From Oceanispirochaeta sp. M1 (GTDB taxonomy: Bacteria > Spirochaetota > Spirochaetia > DSM-2461): DNA of 64,000 bases. Where the stretch lies: the NCBI RefSeq assembly GCF_003346715.1, contig NZ_QQPQ01000012.1, forward strand, positions 1-64,000. The letters run 5' to 3'. Below the pieces are notes generated by a model. The model saw only the letters and a list, made by a program, of their open reading frames with translations. It did not search any database and was not told the origin of the DNA. The stretch's first letter is position 1; each line of letters opens with the position of its first letter. The translations under genes were made by a program, and so were the position numbers. Positions 1 through 8,344 of this stretch are shown piece after piece.

Positions 1-120
1 CCTCTGTATATCGTTTCGACATATTGGACTTCTCATTATTCTCTATCATCTAAACCCTCACATCTATTATATCTGGAAATTATAATGTGTCCGAGTAATT
101 ACTGTCTGAAACAGTGTAGC

Positions 121-222
121 CTATCCAATCAGTGCTGAAAGCATTTGAATAAAAAAGTAAAATAGTACCGAAAACAGCAGCAGTTGTTTTCCTTTGTTAC
201 GTGTAAGGCTTAGTTCTATCAT
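121..222 (-). pseudogene. possible remnant of a membrane protein N-terminus (33 codons)
   Basis: A minus-strand ATG at 222 opens a 33-residue frame ending in TAG at 121-123. It starts with a few charged residues (MIELSLTRNKGK) and then has one hydrophobic segment (QLLLFSVLFYFFIQMLSALIG), like the first helix of a transporter. A purine-rich stretch (AAGGGAG) lies 11 bases upstream. Nothing convincing continues downstream, so this may be a broken transporter gene or chance. The rest of bases 1-290 shows no gene that I can support. Confidence 0.2.
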
Positions 223-289
223 GGCCAATGAAGCTCCCTTATTACTTGTTGCAGATTAATGTAACACGAGTATCATTGATCACTATAGT

Positions 290-321
290 AAAAAAATCCC
301 CCCCGTTGGAAACAAGGGGGG
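290..321 (-). terminator. Rho-independent terminator of the oxidoreductase gene
   Basis: Read on the minus strand, a run of six C and a run of seven G form a strong GC stem around a short loop, followed at once by ATTTTTTTAC. It begins about 17 bases after the stop codon of the 339-1262 gene, the right place for its intrinsic terminator. Confidence 0.85.
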
Positions 322-338
322 CATGATAGGGAAAAATC

Positions 339-1262
339 CTATTTTACAGCAATAACCACTTTTCCTTTGACCCGTCCTGTTTGCAGGTAGTCATAGGCTT
401 TCTGAGTTTCATCAATTGAGTAGCTGCGATCAATGACAGGTTTTAGAACTCCATCACCAATAAACTGGGCAAGTTCGCTTAACATCTCACCACTGGGCCA
501 CATAAAAAATGATTCGAATTGAACACCATATTGTTTGGCAAGGTCATTTGTATCTTGTCCCTTAATGGAGACGAGAGTTCCACCCTTTTTAAGAACCTTG
601 AAGGATTTCTCCAGAATCTCTCCTCCCATCATATCGATGACCAGGTCATAGTCAGATAGAAGCTCTTCAAAATTTTTATTTTTATAATCGATGACCTCAT
701 CGGCTCCCAGTTTTTTTACCATTTCAACATTGCTTGTACTTGTTGTACTGGCAACATAGGCGCCTACTTGTTTTGCCATCTGAATAGCAAGAGTTCCCAC
801 TCCACCAGAACCTGCATGAATCAATACCTTCTGACCCTTTTGGAGCTTGCCCTTTGCTACAAGAGCCTGCCAGGCAGTTAATCCTGCCAATGGGATGGAT
901 GCGGCTTCCTGATGGCTTATATTTACCGGTTTAAGGGCTAATTCTTTTTCATTAATAACGGCGTATTCAGCAATGGTGCCTCCGAGTTGTCCAGAGGGAC
1001 GGGCATACACCTCGTCTCCCTTCTTGAAATTGCTCACATCTGAACCGACTTCAACAACTACACCGGAAACATCGAATCCCATGATGAAAGGGAATTTTAT
1101 GGGTATATATTCTTTCATATAACCAGCCCTGATAATATTATCAACGGGATTAATACTGGCGCTATGAACTTCTACCAGGACAGCATCTGCTAAAAGTTCT
1201 GGTTTGGGGATATCAGTTATTTCAACTTCTTGACCGTATTCTCTTATTATGGCTGCTTTCAT
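339..1262 (-). CDS. NADP-dependent zinc-free alcohol dehydrogenase / quinone oxidoreductase family protein
   Basis: A 307-residue medium-chain dehydrogenase/reductase of the zinc-independent quinone oxidoreductase type, expected to use NADPH to reduce quinones or reactive enones in the cytoplasm. The GroES-like N-terminal half contains FPFIMGFDVSGVVVEVG (about residues 58-74). The Rossmann half starts with the nucleotide-binding motif HAGSGGVGTLAIQMAK (about 149-164). The zinc-ligand cysteines of true alcohol dehydrogenases are missing. The length is normal for the family. The gene stands alone, with its own terminator downstream and a promoter overlapped by a perfect palindrome upstream, so it is probably repressed by a dimeric regulator that responds to its substrate. 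The real substrate cannot be read from sequence. Confidence 0.88.
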   Translation of the reverse strand: MKAAIIREYGQEVEITDIPKPELLADAVLVEVHSASINPVDNIIRAGYMKEYIPIKFPFIMGFDVSGVVVEVGSDVSNFKKGDEVYARPSGQLGGTIAEYAVINEKELALKPVNISHQEAASIPLAGLTAWQALVAKGKLQKGQKVLIHAGSGGVGTLAIQMAKQVGAYVASTTSTSNVEMVKKLGADEVIDYKNKNFEELLSDYDLVIDMMGGEILEKSFKVLKKGGTLVSIKGQDTNDLAKQYGVQFESFFMWPSGEMLSELAQFIGDGVLKPVIDRSYSIDETQKAYDYLQTGRVKGKVVIAVK

Positions 1263-1290
1263 CTTATTACCTCAATTCATCATTCTTTTC

Positions 1291-1333
1291 AGTTAGTCAA
1301 GACTAACTATAGATCTAATGTTAGTATCTTCAA
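1291..1333 (-). promoter_or_regulatory. promoter with perfect palindromic operator for the oxidoreductase gene
   Basis: On the minus strand TTGAAG (1328-1333) and TATAGT (1306-1311) are separated by 16 bases and make a plausible sigma-70 promoter. Overlapping the -10 box and the expected start point is AGTTAGTC-AA-GACTAACT (1291-1308), a perfect 8+8 inverted repeat. A dimeric repressor (HxlR, MarR or TetR type) bound here would block transcription. No such regulator gene is next to it in the window. Confidence 0.6.
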
Positions 1334-1403
1334 GAGGGAAGTCAAGATAAAATGGTTTGAGCATTTTTAAATCGGCTGATACGTGATGGGTCAGATTATG
1401 AAT

Positions 1404-3296
1404 CTATAGAAAATCCACCCAGACCTTCATCTTCCGTTTACCCCGATTTCCCCACAGGAAATAGGGAATAAAACTGACGTCATCATTCAGAATAACTCCC
1501 GTGCTGCCGGTAAATGAGCTATGGTCCATCTCAAAGCGGAGTCGGGAGATATCAACAGCTGAATCTATATCATTCTCAGATTCAACACAGTAAATCAGAG
1601 GACCCCTTGAAATAGCTCTCTTTCCCCGATTTTCCCTGACCCGGGAATCCGATCTGTTGGCAAGAATTTCCATGGGAATATCGAGTTCAATGAGATTCCT
1701 GGAACCGGGAGAGAGCATCACAGTTTCATAATGGGCATTCTGCATAATTTGTGTATAGATGGGGGAGTCCCGGATCTGTTCTCCCCCGGTATAGAGCTCG
1801 TTATTAAGCCTGATTTCCCAGGAATCAGCCCATCCGGGGATACGGAGTTGAAGGCTTATGGGCCTCGTATTTGAGACCTTAATCCTGACCTTTCCTTCCC
1901 AGGGAAAACCGGATTCCATCTCGATGTTTATCTCTTTCTTCTCAAATTCGGTTGAGCTTCCGATGTACTGGTTGATCGTGATGGTTTCTTCTGTCTCGAG
2001 GTAGATGAGATTATGAATATCTGCCCAGAGCCGGGAGATATTTGAGGGACAGCAGGCCGTCTCAAACCAGGCATGTCGTTCCAATTCCCCATTGGATTCC
2101 AGAGGATTTCTATAAAAGTATTTCTTCCCGTCCTGAGATATCCCCACAGAGGCGGCATTATAGAGCTGTCTCTCCACAAGGTCGGCAAAGCGCGCCTGAG
2201 GAGAGAGGCGGAGCATCTCATTATTCCAGAAAATTGATCCTATGGCGGCGCATGTTTCACTGTAGGAAAACTCATTATTAAGTTCATAGTCCCTGCCGAA
2301 ACCTTCAATCACAGGGAGAGACCCGATCCCGCCGGTGATATACATCTTCTTTGTTACCAGGTTCTCCCAGCATTTTTCCAGAAAATTGCATACCTCGTCT
2401 CCGTCTTTTTCACTTGCCAGAATGGCGGCGGCATACATCATATAGGCCCATCTGACGGAATGACCTTTCGCTTCAGTCTGTTTCAGCAACGGTTGATGCT
2501 GCTGCTGATAGCTCCCGTCAAGAAAGGAAAAAAAAGAGCGGACCATCAGAAATCTGGGTTCCCGGGACTGAATGTTTTCGCCGAACTCGAATCCAAGCTC
2601 TTTTGATCCCTGTGTTTTATCCAGCTTCCTGACCTTTCGGCTTCTGAAGGTATGAGAAAGAAAATCACGGAGCATGATAAACCCGAAGAGTTTATTATGT
2701 CCTCTTTTCAAGAGGAACTGCTCGGCCGTATTAAGATAGTCCTTCTTCCCTGTAAGGCGATACAGCTTGAGAAGGGCTATTTCGATCTCCTGATGTCCCG
2801 GGGCAGAGGCCGATGAGATCCGGGTAAAGTCTTTTACCACAAGGTCTGCTGAGTTCAGGGCCAGATTAAAAAGATCCTTCTTCCCCATCGCCGCCAGATG
2901 AGAGATCCCCGCTTCAATAAAATGTCCGGCTGTATACAGCTCATGTTCCACCTGCATATTGACCCAACGGGTACCTGGAAAGTAGAGCTGGTTCCAGGTA
3001 AAGAGATAGCCGTCTTCCTCCTGGGATCTCGCCATAAGATCAATGTATTCATCCAGCAGTCCTTCCAGTTTTTCATCGGGATCCGAAGCCAGAACCCTTG
3101 AGGCCGCGTCAGCCCATTTATGGGCGTCGGAATCGGTGTAAAAAAATCCCTCCCGTTTCCCCGGCCTCCCCTCGGCAATGAGTCTGAAGTTTTCAAGGGT
3201 GCCGCAGCGGCAGTACTGCTCCCATTGGTTAATAAGAGCCTCTGTCCTGTTTATATCCCGCCTGGGAGACCAGAACTGATCCTTTATTTTGATCAT
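1404..3296 (-). CDS. GH127 family glycoside hydrolase (beta-L-arabinofuranosidase type, DUF1680)
   Basis: A 630-residue protein of the GH127/DUF1680 family, whose characterised members cleave terminal beta-L-arabinofuranosides with a zinc-bound cysteine nucleophile. The residues match the known active site in order and spacing: Glu331 (acid/base), Glu347 and Cys349 in SYSETCAAIG, and Cys415-Cys416 in ETACCPSN, the zinc ligands and nucleophile. An (alpha/alpha)6 barrel occupies roughly the first two thirds and beta-rich domains the rest. There is no signal peptide, so it acts in the cytoplasm on sugars already imported. Its start overlaps the end of the symporter gene by 4 bases (ATGA), so the two are translationally coupled. 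The exact substrate is inferred from family only. Confidence 0.85.
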   Translation of the reverse strand: MIKIKDQFWSPRRDINRTEALINQWEQYCRCGTLENFRLIAEGRPGKREGFFYTDSDAHKWADAASRVLASDPDEKLEGLLDEYIDLMARSQEEDGYLFTWNQLYFPGTRWVNMQVEHELYTAGHFIEAGISHLAAMGKKDLFNLALNSADLVVKDFTRISSASAPGHQEIEIALLKLYRLTGKKDYLNTAEQFLLKRGHNKLFGFIMLRDFLSHTFRSRKVRKLDKTQGSKELGFEFGENIQSREPRFLMVRSFFSFLDGSYQQQHQPLLKQTEAKGHSVRWAYMMYAAAILASEKDGDEVCNFLEKCWENLVTKKMYITGGIGSLPVIEGFGRDYELNNEFSYSETCAAIGSIFWNNEMLRLSPQARFADLVERQLYNAASVGISQDGKKYFYRNPLESNGELERHAWFETACCPSNISRLWADIHNLIYLETEETITINQYIGSSTEFEKKEINIEMESGFPWEGKVRIKVSNTRPISLQLRIPGWADSWEIRLNNELYTGGEQIRDSPIYTQIMQNAHYETVMLSPGSRNLIELDIPMEILANRSDSRVRENRGKRAISRGPLIYCVESENDIDSAVDISRLRFEMDHSSFTGSTGVILNDDVSFIPYFLWGNRGKRKMKVWVDFL

Positions 3297-4678
3297 GATG
3301 AGACTACCACAGCTTTCCTGACAGCTTTTCTCTCTTCAATTTCCAGACGCATCTGATCAAACTGATCTTTTGACAGGGGTAATTTAAGAGCAAAGAAGGC
3401 AGCGATGAGCGAGCAGATTCCCGGGGCAATTCCGATCAGTATCCGTATGGCTTTTACAGCGGATTCCGGCTGAACGGCTCCGGTCCCTTCTATATAGCCG
3501 AAGATGCCGAGAACACTGGATACAAGGAGAATGGCTATGGCCGAGGCGGATTTATACAGGAAGATGGTGATGCCGTAAACAGCTCCTTCCCTTCTGACTC
3601 CATTTCGGTGCTCATCAATCTCATTGATGTCAGGCATGATTGACCAGGGGATAATCTGTGATGCCGAGATCCCCAGGCCGGCCAGCATTGCAATAATGGT
3701 GACATAAACCACATTACCTACGGGGGCAACAAAGAAAAGCAGGAGGATGAGTGCAAATAGGACCGCTGAAATGGCATAAGCGTTCCTTTTTCCCAGTTTC
3801 TCTCCCAGGTAAACCCACAGAGGAGCCGCCACAACGGCAAGAACCAGAGGAACTCCCATAAGGAGAAACATAATATCATCAGAAATATGAACAACATCTT
3901 TCAGAAAAAACAGAACAACTGCCATAAAAATATCAATGGCAATCATGCTGAATAGAAACATACCCAGCATCATTCTGAACTCTTTCATGGATAGGAGAGC
4001 CTTTATGGTTCCGAGAAATCCATCTTTATTTTCTGAGACTTCTTTTTTCCTCTCTTTAGTCCCTAGAAAGGTGATGATCAGGATAACAAGAATGATCACA
4101 CCCAATATAACTCCCATGGCAGGATAACCCTTGTCGTAATTCTCAGCTCCTCCGAAGATTACATCGACAATCAGAGCCACTCCCGCCGCCGCAATAAGAT
4201 TCCCTATAAAAGCGAAGCTCATCCTGAATCCGGTAATATTGGTCCTTTCGTTGTAATTGCTCGATAGTTCAGGCAAAAGGGCGTTATAAGGAACCGAAAC
4301 AACAGTAAAAGCTGTATTAAATATAAGGATGATAATCATGTAATAGATAAAAAGGGCCACTGGATTCTGAAAGGGGACAATCCAAAGCAAAGCAAAACTG
4401 ATTGCCAGGGGAATACTCCCTGCAAGGATATAGGGCCGACGTCTGCCGAAGCGGGACTTTGTTCTGTCCGATAGAATCCCCATATAATAGTCTGTAATTG
4501 CATCCCATAGTTTGGCACAGGCAAAGATAATGCCCGCCCACTCGGCTCTCAGGCCGGCAACATTGACTATGAAAAATATAAAATAAAATCCTATGGTGGT
4601 GAAGGCAATATTTATTGCCAGATCACCGACTCCAAAGGCAAGCTTCTCCCGCATGGGGACAACATATCCTGGTTTCAT
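3293..4678 (-). CDS. GPH-family sugar:cation symporter (MFS superfamily)
   Basis: A 461-residue membrane transporter of the glycoside-pentoside-hexuronide:cation symporter family (MelB/XynP/YicJ relatives). About 12 hydrophobic segments are visible. The N-terminal part has the family signature: an Asp-rich region in helix 2 (WDAITDYYMGILSDRTKSRFGRRRPYIL, here only cited in part as WDAITDYYMG and SRFGRRRPY, about residues 58-84). It should import oligosaccharides or glycosides with Na+ or H+. It sits between the GH13 gene (23 bases upstream) and the GH127 gene (4-base overlap), so it very likely feeds both hydrolases. Which glycoside it carries is unknown. Confidence 0.88.
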   Translation of the reverse strand: MKPGYVVPMREKLAFGVGDLAINIAFTTIGFYFIFFIVNVAGLRAEWAGIIFACAKLWDAITDYYMGILSDRTKSRFGRRRPYILAGSIPLAISFALLWIVPFQNPVALFIYYMIIILIFNTAFTVVSVPYNALLPELSSNYNERTNITGFRMSFAFIGNLIAAAGVALIVDVIFGGAENYDKGYPAMGVILGVIILVILIITFLGTKERKKEVSENKDGFLGTIKALLSMKEFRMMLGMFLFSMIAIDIFMAVVLFFLKDVVHISDDIMFLLMGVPLVLAVVAAPLWVYLGEKLGKRNAYAISAVLFALILLLFFVAPVGNVVYVTIIAMLAGLGISASQIIPWSIMPDINEIDEHRNGVRREGAVYGITIFLYKSASAIAILLVSSVLGIFGYIEGTGAVQPESAVKAIRILIGIAPGICSLIAAFFALKLPLSKDQFDQMRLEIEERKAVRKAVVVSS

Positions 4679-4701
4679 CTATGACTCCTGTCAGTTTTAC
4701 T

Positions 4702-6594
4702 TTAAAGTTTGAAAATATTCACTTCGTAGGGGGCCAGGTGCCTGGGATTGAAATTCCTGTAACTACTCAGGAGGAGCTTATTTTCGGACATCTTCTTATT
4801 TCTATTCTTCATCTTAGCGGATAGATTCATCTCTATATAAAATGATTCATCCCTGTCTTTTCTGTAATAGGAAAACATGTCTTTCCTTGAACTCCTCAAG
4901 GATAGAAAGTCTCCGTACACAAGTGTTTTATATTTTTTTCTCAGAGCAATTAAGTCCCTGTAAAAATGGAAGACAGATTCATTATCCGCCATCTGGATTT
5001 CAATATTATTTTCCATAGAATCCATACTTGGATCTAACCAGGGCTTGCCGGAAGAAAAACCGGCATTTTTACCGGAAGTCCACTGCATGGGGGTCCGGGA
5101 GTGATCCCTTGAACCGCATTTAACCTTTGCCAGTGCCGATTCCGGGCTCATACCATCAACGAGTAATTTTTTGTACAGATTCAGGCTTTCAACATCCCGA
5201 TAATCATCAATAGATTCAAAATTGACATTAACCATAGCCATTTCCTGTCCCTGATAGATAAAGGGGGTGCCTTTCATGGTCAGGATCAGGGCTGCGAGCA
5301 TTTTTGCCAGAGGATTCCTCACCGACGGATCATTATTTATTTTGGATATCATTCGCGGGTAATCATGGTTCTCAAGAAACAGGCTGTTCCAGCAGCTGTT
5401 TCCGTATTTTTGCTGCCAGAATAGCATTTGATTTTTCAGAATATTCAAGTCAAAGCAATAATCATCAAAACGATCATTCCCGGGATTATCAATGTGGTCA
5501 AAATTGAAAATCAGGTCCAACTCCTTCCGTTTCTCATGGGTGAAAAACTGGCTGGAATAGAGCCCCAGTCCCGGCGTTTCCCCCACTGTGACAATATCAT
5601 ATTTACTGAATGTCTCTTTATGGAGTTCCTGCAGGTATTTGTGGACATTTTTTCCAAAGGCATAATGCTCCACACCACATACACCCATCATCTCGGCGAT
5701 TGTGGGATCACCATCGGGATAACCCTCGTCCTTTGAAATGAAATTGATCACATCGAGTCTGAAGCCGTCAATTCCTTTATCCAGCCACCAGTTCACCATT
5801 TTATATATATCCTGCCTGAGAGGCTCATGGTCCCAGTTCAGATCCATCTGTTTTTTAGACCAGATGTGCATGGACCATTCTCCGCTCTTCTTATCATAAT
5901 TCCATGCAGGCCCGGAAAATAGTGAGGTCCAGTTATTGGGAGGCTCATCCTCCCGGCCCTCTTTCCAGATGTAATAGGGGCGATAGGGATTATCTTTCCC
6001 CCTGGAGGATTCAACATACCATTGGTGCTCATCAGAAGTGTGATTGATAACCAGATCCATAATCAACCTCATTCCCCGTTGATGACAGGCGGATAGAAGA
6101 GAATCGAAGTCATCCATGGTACCGAATTCAGCCATGATCTTCTTATAATCCCTGATGTCATAACCGTTATCATCGTTGGGAGAGTCATAAACCGGGCTTA
6201 ACCAGATCAGGTCAATTCCCAACTCTTTCAGATAATCCAGTTTCTCAATGATTCCCCCCAGATCCCCGATTCCATCACCATTGCTGTCTTTAAAACTTCG
6301 GGGATAAATCTGATAGGCCACCGACTCTTTCCACCACAGAGGTTTTATTTCCTCACTGTGATCGGGGAGTTCCAATGTTCTGAAATGATTGAGTTTCGAT
6401 ACAATCATTTCTAAAAAATCGATACTTAATTCACCTCTGCTCAGCTTGTGCAAGGTCTTCAATTTTATTTTTCTGGACAATCCATTATAAATAAGGAGTC
6501 TATTGAGTTTCAATTCATTTCGGAAAATTTCAATTAAATCCGCTCCCAGGGGATTCGACAGAACCTCCCCGATTGTGCTTTCAAGTGTATACAA
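4702..6594 (-). CDS. GH13 alpha-glucosidase (oligo-1,6-glucosidase type) with extra N-terminal helical region
   Basis: A 630-residue glycoside hydrolase. From about residue 87 it is a typical oligo-1,6-glucosidase/alpha-glucosidase: WWKESVAYQIYPRSFKDSNG, then the catalytic triad in GFRLDVI (nucleophile Asp), VGETPG (acid Glu) and LENHD (Asp). It should release glucose from short alpha-glucosides in the cytoplasm. The first 85 or so residues are not part of the usual enzyme; they look helical (TIGEVLSNPLGADLIEIFR) and resemble small helical modules found at the ends of other sugar hydrolases. The start is TTG at 6594, supported by AGGAG eight bases upstream. It is the first gene of a three-gene minus-strand operon with the GPH symporter and GH127 enzyme. 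Confidence 0.87.
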   Translation of the reverse strand: MYTLESTIGEVLSNPLGADLIEIFRNELKLNRLLIYNGLSRKIKLKTLHKLSRGELSIDFLEMIVSKLNHFRTLELPDHSEEIKPLWWKESVAYQIYPRSFKDSNGDGIGDLGGIIEKLDYLKELGIDLIWLSPVYDSPNDDNGYDIRDYKKIMAEFGTMDDFDSLLSACHQRGMRLIMDLVINHTSDEHQWYVESSRGKDNPYRPYYIWKEGREDEPPNNWTSLFSGPAWNYDKKSGEWSMHIWSKKQMDLNWDHEPLRQDIYKMVNWWLDKGIDGFRLDVINFISKDEGYPDGDPTIAEMMGVCGVEHYAFGKNVHKYLQELHKETFSKYDIVTVGETPGLGLYSSQFFTHEKRKELDLIFNFDHIDNPGNDRFDDYCFDLNILKNQMLFWQQKYGNSCWNSLFLENHDYPRMISKINNDPSVRNPLAKMLAALILTMKGTPFIYQGQEMAMVNVNFESIDDYRDVESLNLYKKLLVDGMSPESALAKVKCGSRDHSRTPMQWTSGKNAGFSSGKPWLDPSMDSMENNIEIQMADNESVFHFYRDLIALRKKYKTLVYGDFLSLRSSRKDMFSYYRKDRDESFYIEMNLSAKMKNRNKKMSENKLLLSSYRNFNPRHLAPYEVNIFKL

Positions 6595-6700
6595 GATTCG
6601 GACTCCTATTTTCGATGCTGCAGTAATAATTCAAAGACATTCTTTAGGTTATACTCAAGGGCAGTTCCGGAATCTGTCAAGTTGAAAAAGATACTTACGA

Positions 6701-6721
6701 CCTAAGTATAAATACTTTAGG
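6701..6721. promoter_or_regulatory. palindromic operator-like site between divergent genes
   Basis: AAGTAT-AA-ATACTT (6704-6717) is a perfect inverted repeat inside a near-palindrome that extends to CCTAA/TTTAGG on the two sides. It lies about 110 bases upstream of the GH13 operon start and just before the ATG of the divergent LuxR-type fragment. It could bind the regulator of the glycoside operon, but no clean -35/-10 pair could be placed. Confidence 0.3.
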
Positions 6722-6734
6722 GCTTGATATTTTC

Positions 6735-7097
6735 ATGCACAACAGAGATCTACGGCACAATATGGTCCTGGTACTTGATTTTGTGCGTGATAGGAATGAG
6801 GCGGAGATTCTTAATATCGAACTGGAGCAGAAAGTCTATAAACGGACATCAGAACTGAAGGATGCCAATGAAAAACTCTCTTTTACCTCAAGAAAAGAGA
6901 GTTTCATGCACTCTTATGATCTCTCTAAACGGGAATACGAAATTCTCAACCTCCTGCTGGACGGCCTTTCAAATGATGAGATGGCCGATGACCTTGATAT
7001 TTCTATCAGAACTGTCAGTGCCCATTTATACAAGATGTATAAGAAAATGAATGTCCATTCCCGTCTGGATATTTTCTCATCTTTCAGGGAATTATAG
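6735..7097 (+). CDS. LuxR-type DNA-binding protein, probably the C-terminal remnant of a larger sensor
   Basis: A 120-residue frame. Residues about 25-50 form a coiled-coil linker (EQKVYKRTSELKDANEKLSF) of the kind that follows 7-helix signalling domains in membrane sensors. Residues about 60-120 are a LuxR helix-turn-helix (LSKREYEILNLLLDGLSNDE ... IRTVSAHLYKMYKKMNV). The reading frame stays open upstream for about 30 codons without a good start, and no ribosome-binding site precedes the ATG at 6735. I infer that the N-terminal sensor and membrane part was lost. A short functional regulator cannot be ruled out. It is divergent from the glycoside operon, which it (or its intact ancestor) may have controlled. 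Confidence 0.6.
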   Translation: MHNRDLRHNMVLVLDFVRDRNEAEILNIELEQKVYKRTSELKDANEKLSFTSRKESFMHSYDLSKREYEILNLLLDGLSNDEMADDLDISIRTVSAHLYKMYKKMNVHSRLDIFSSFREL

Positions 7098-7188
7098 GAG
7101 GGGGATCAGAAAAGAGAAAAGTCATAGGTAACACCGGATTGGATCTCTATCCTTTAGAATTCTATGTTATAGTCTTCGGGGAGACTTC

Positions 7189-8232
7189 ATGGCTGGATTC
7201 ATCAATGGTTTTATCCTCTTTGGCGCTTATCTTTCAATATTGATTTTCACAGGTTATATTCTGTTAAGAAAAACCCGTAATGAAAATATCTATCATTCTC
7301 TGGCTTTTATATGTTTCAGCCTTCTGCTGTTCAAAATCTATTCCGTCATCGGGAACAGCCCGGCAGAACAGCACTCATCCTGGCTTTTTTTTCTCTCTAT
7401 TCCTTATTTTCCCGTACCCCTGTTGTATTTCGGGTACTGCCGGGCCGTAACATTTGATGATAAACTGTCTGTCATAAAACTATGTGTTCTGACTCCCTCT
7501 CTGCTGGTCTTTCTCTATGATTTGAGTACTGTTATCTTTCCTGTACCTGAAAATGAAATCTTAAACGGAATAATCATGGCAGGGGCTCTTATTCAGGCAA
7601 TAGCCCTTCTTATTAGCCTGGGGATAAAATTGTCTGTTCTCTATAATAAAAAGGAATATTTTTTCATCATAAGAATCACCATGGCCTACCTTGTTCTGAC
7701 AGGGGCAGCCTATTCTCTGGTGATCTTCGGCTGGATACTGGATATAACCAGTCTGCTTCAGGCAGGGGGGACCATTGTCACAGTTCTGCTGGCAGGAAAT
7801 TACCTGATGGATCTGCGGAATGGAAAATTCCGACATCTTTTGATCATCGAGGCAAATAAGGAAAAAAACAAATTCACTCTCTTCAAAGGTGTTGATGCAT
7901 CACAGATGATTATAAAATTGGAGAGTTATATGGAGGAAAGCCGCCTATACCTGGATGAAAATCTCTCTCTCCTTGATTTGTCACAGCGCCTTAATCTTTC
8001 TACACACCAGTTATCTCAGCTGATTAATGATACCTACCGGATGAACTTCAATACTTTCATTAACTCATACCGGATAAAAGAAGCCAAACAACTTCTTCGG
8101 TCATCAGAAGAACAAACCATCCTGTCCATTGCCTATGGGGTAGGATTCAATTCTAAAACGGCTTTTTATAATGCCTTCTCACGGATTACCGGTTCCACCC
8201 CCAATAAATACCGCTCCTCTCTGGAAAATTGA
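7189..8232 (+). CDS. AraC-family transcriptional regulator with membrane-spanning N-terminus
   Basis: A 347-residue protein. The first 210 or so residues contain about six or seven hydrophobic helices; the C-terminal 100 residues are an AraC helix-turn-helix (LSLLDLSQRLNLSTHQLSQL and later ILSIAYGVGFNSKTAFYNAF, SPxxYR-type ending TPNKYR). It is therefore a one-component membrane regulator, a layout also seen in Bacteroidetes and spirochaetes. RBS GGGAG lies 5 bases before the ATG. The gene ends 112 bases upstream of the flavoenzyme gene at 8345 and points to it; the dyad at 8292-8333 is a candidate target. The signal is unknown. Confidence 0.85.
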   Translation: MAGFINGFILFGAYLSILIFTGYILLRKTRNENIYHSLAFICFSLLLFKIYSVIGNSPAEQHSSWLFFLSIPYFPVPLLYFGYCRAVTFDDKLSVIKLCVLTPSLLVFLYDLSTVIFPVPENEILNGIIMAGALIQAIALLISLGIKLSVLYNKKEYFFIIRITMAYLVLTGAAYSLVIFGWILDITSLLQAGGTIVTVLLAGNYLMDLRNGKFRHLLIIEANKEKNKFTLFKGVDASQMIIKLESYMEESRLYLDENLSLLDLSQRLNLSTHQLSQLINDTYRMNFNTFINSYRIKEAKQLLRSSEEQTILSIAYGVGFNSKTAFYNAFSRITGSTPNKYRSSLEN

Positions 8233-8291
8233 TAAATTAATGGATAATTCGAGTTCCGATTTATAGATCGGGACGAGAGAATCCGAAACCC

Positions 8292-8333
8292 CATGTAATA
8301 TTCATTATTGACATACTTAATAAATATTACATG
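8292..8333 (+). promoter_or_regulatory. 11-bp perfect inverted repeat spanning a promoter-like sequence
   Basis: CATGTAATATT (8292-8302) and AATATTACATG (8323-8333) are exact inverted copies 20 bases apart. A TTGACA lies between them at 8308-8313. The second arm touches the AGGAG ribosome-binding site of the flavoenzyme gene. It may be an operator for a dimeric regulator or a stem-loop in the leader; the neighbouring AraC-type gene is the first candidate regulator. Confidence 0.45.
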
Positions 8334-8344
8334 AGGAGCATCTT

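Noticed and set aside
1928-3196. Several open frames antisense or shifted within the GH127 gene
   Set aside because: They overlap a full-length conserved enzyme, lack ribosome-binding sites and have compositions of shadow frames.
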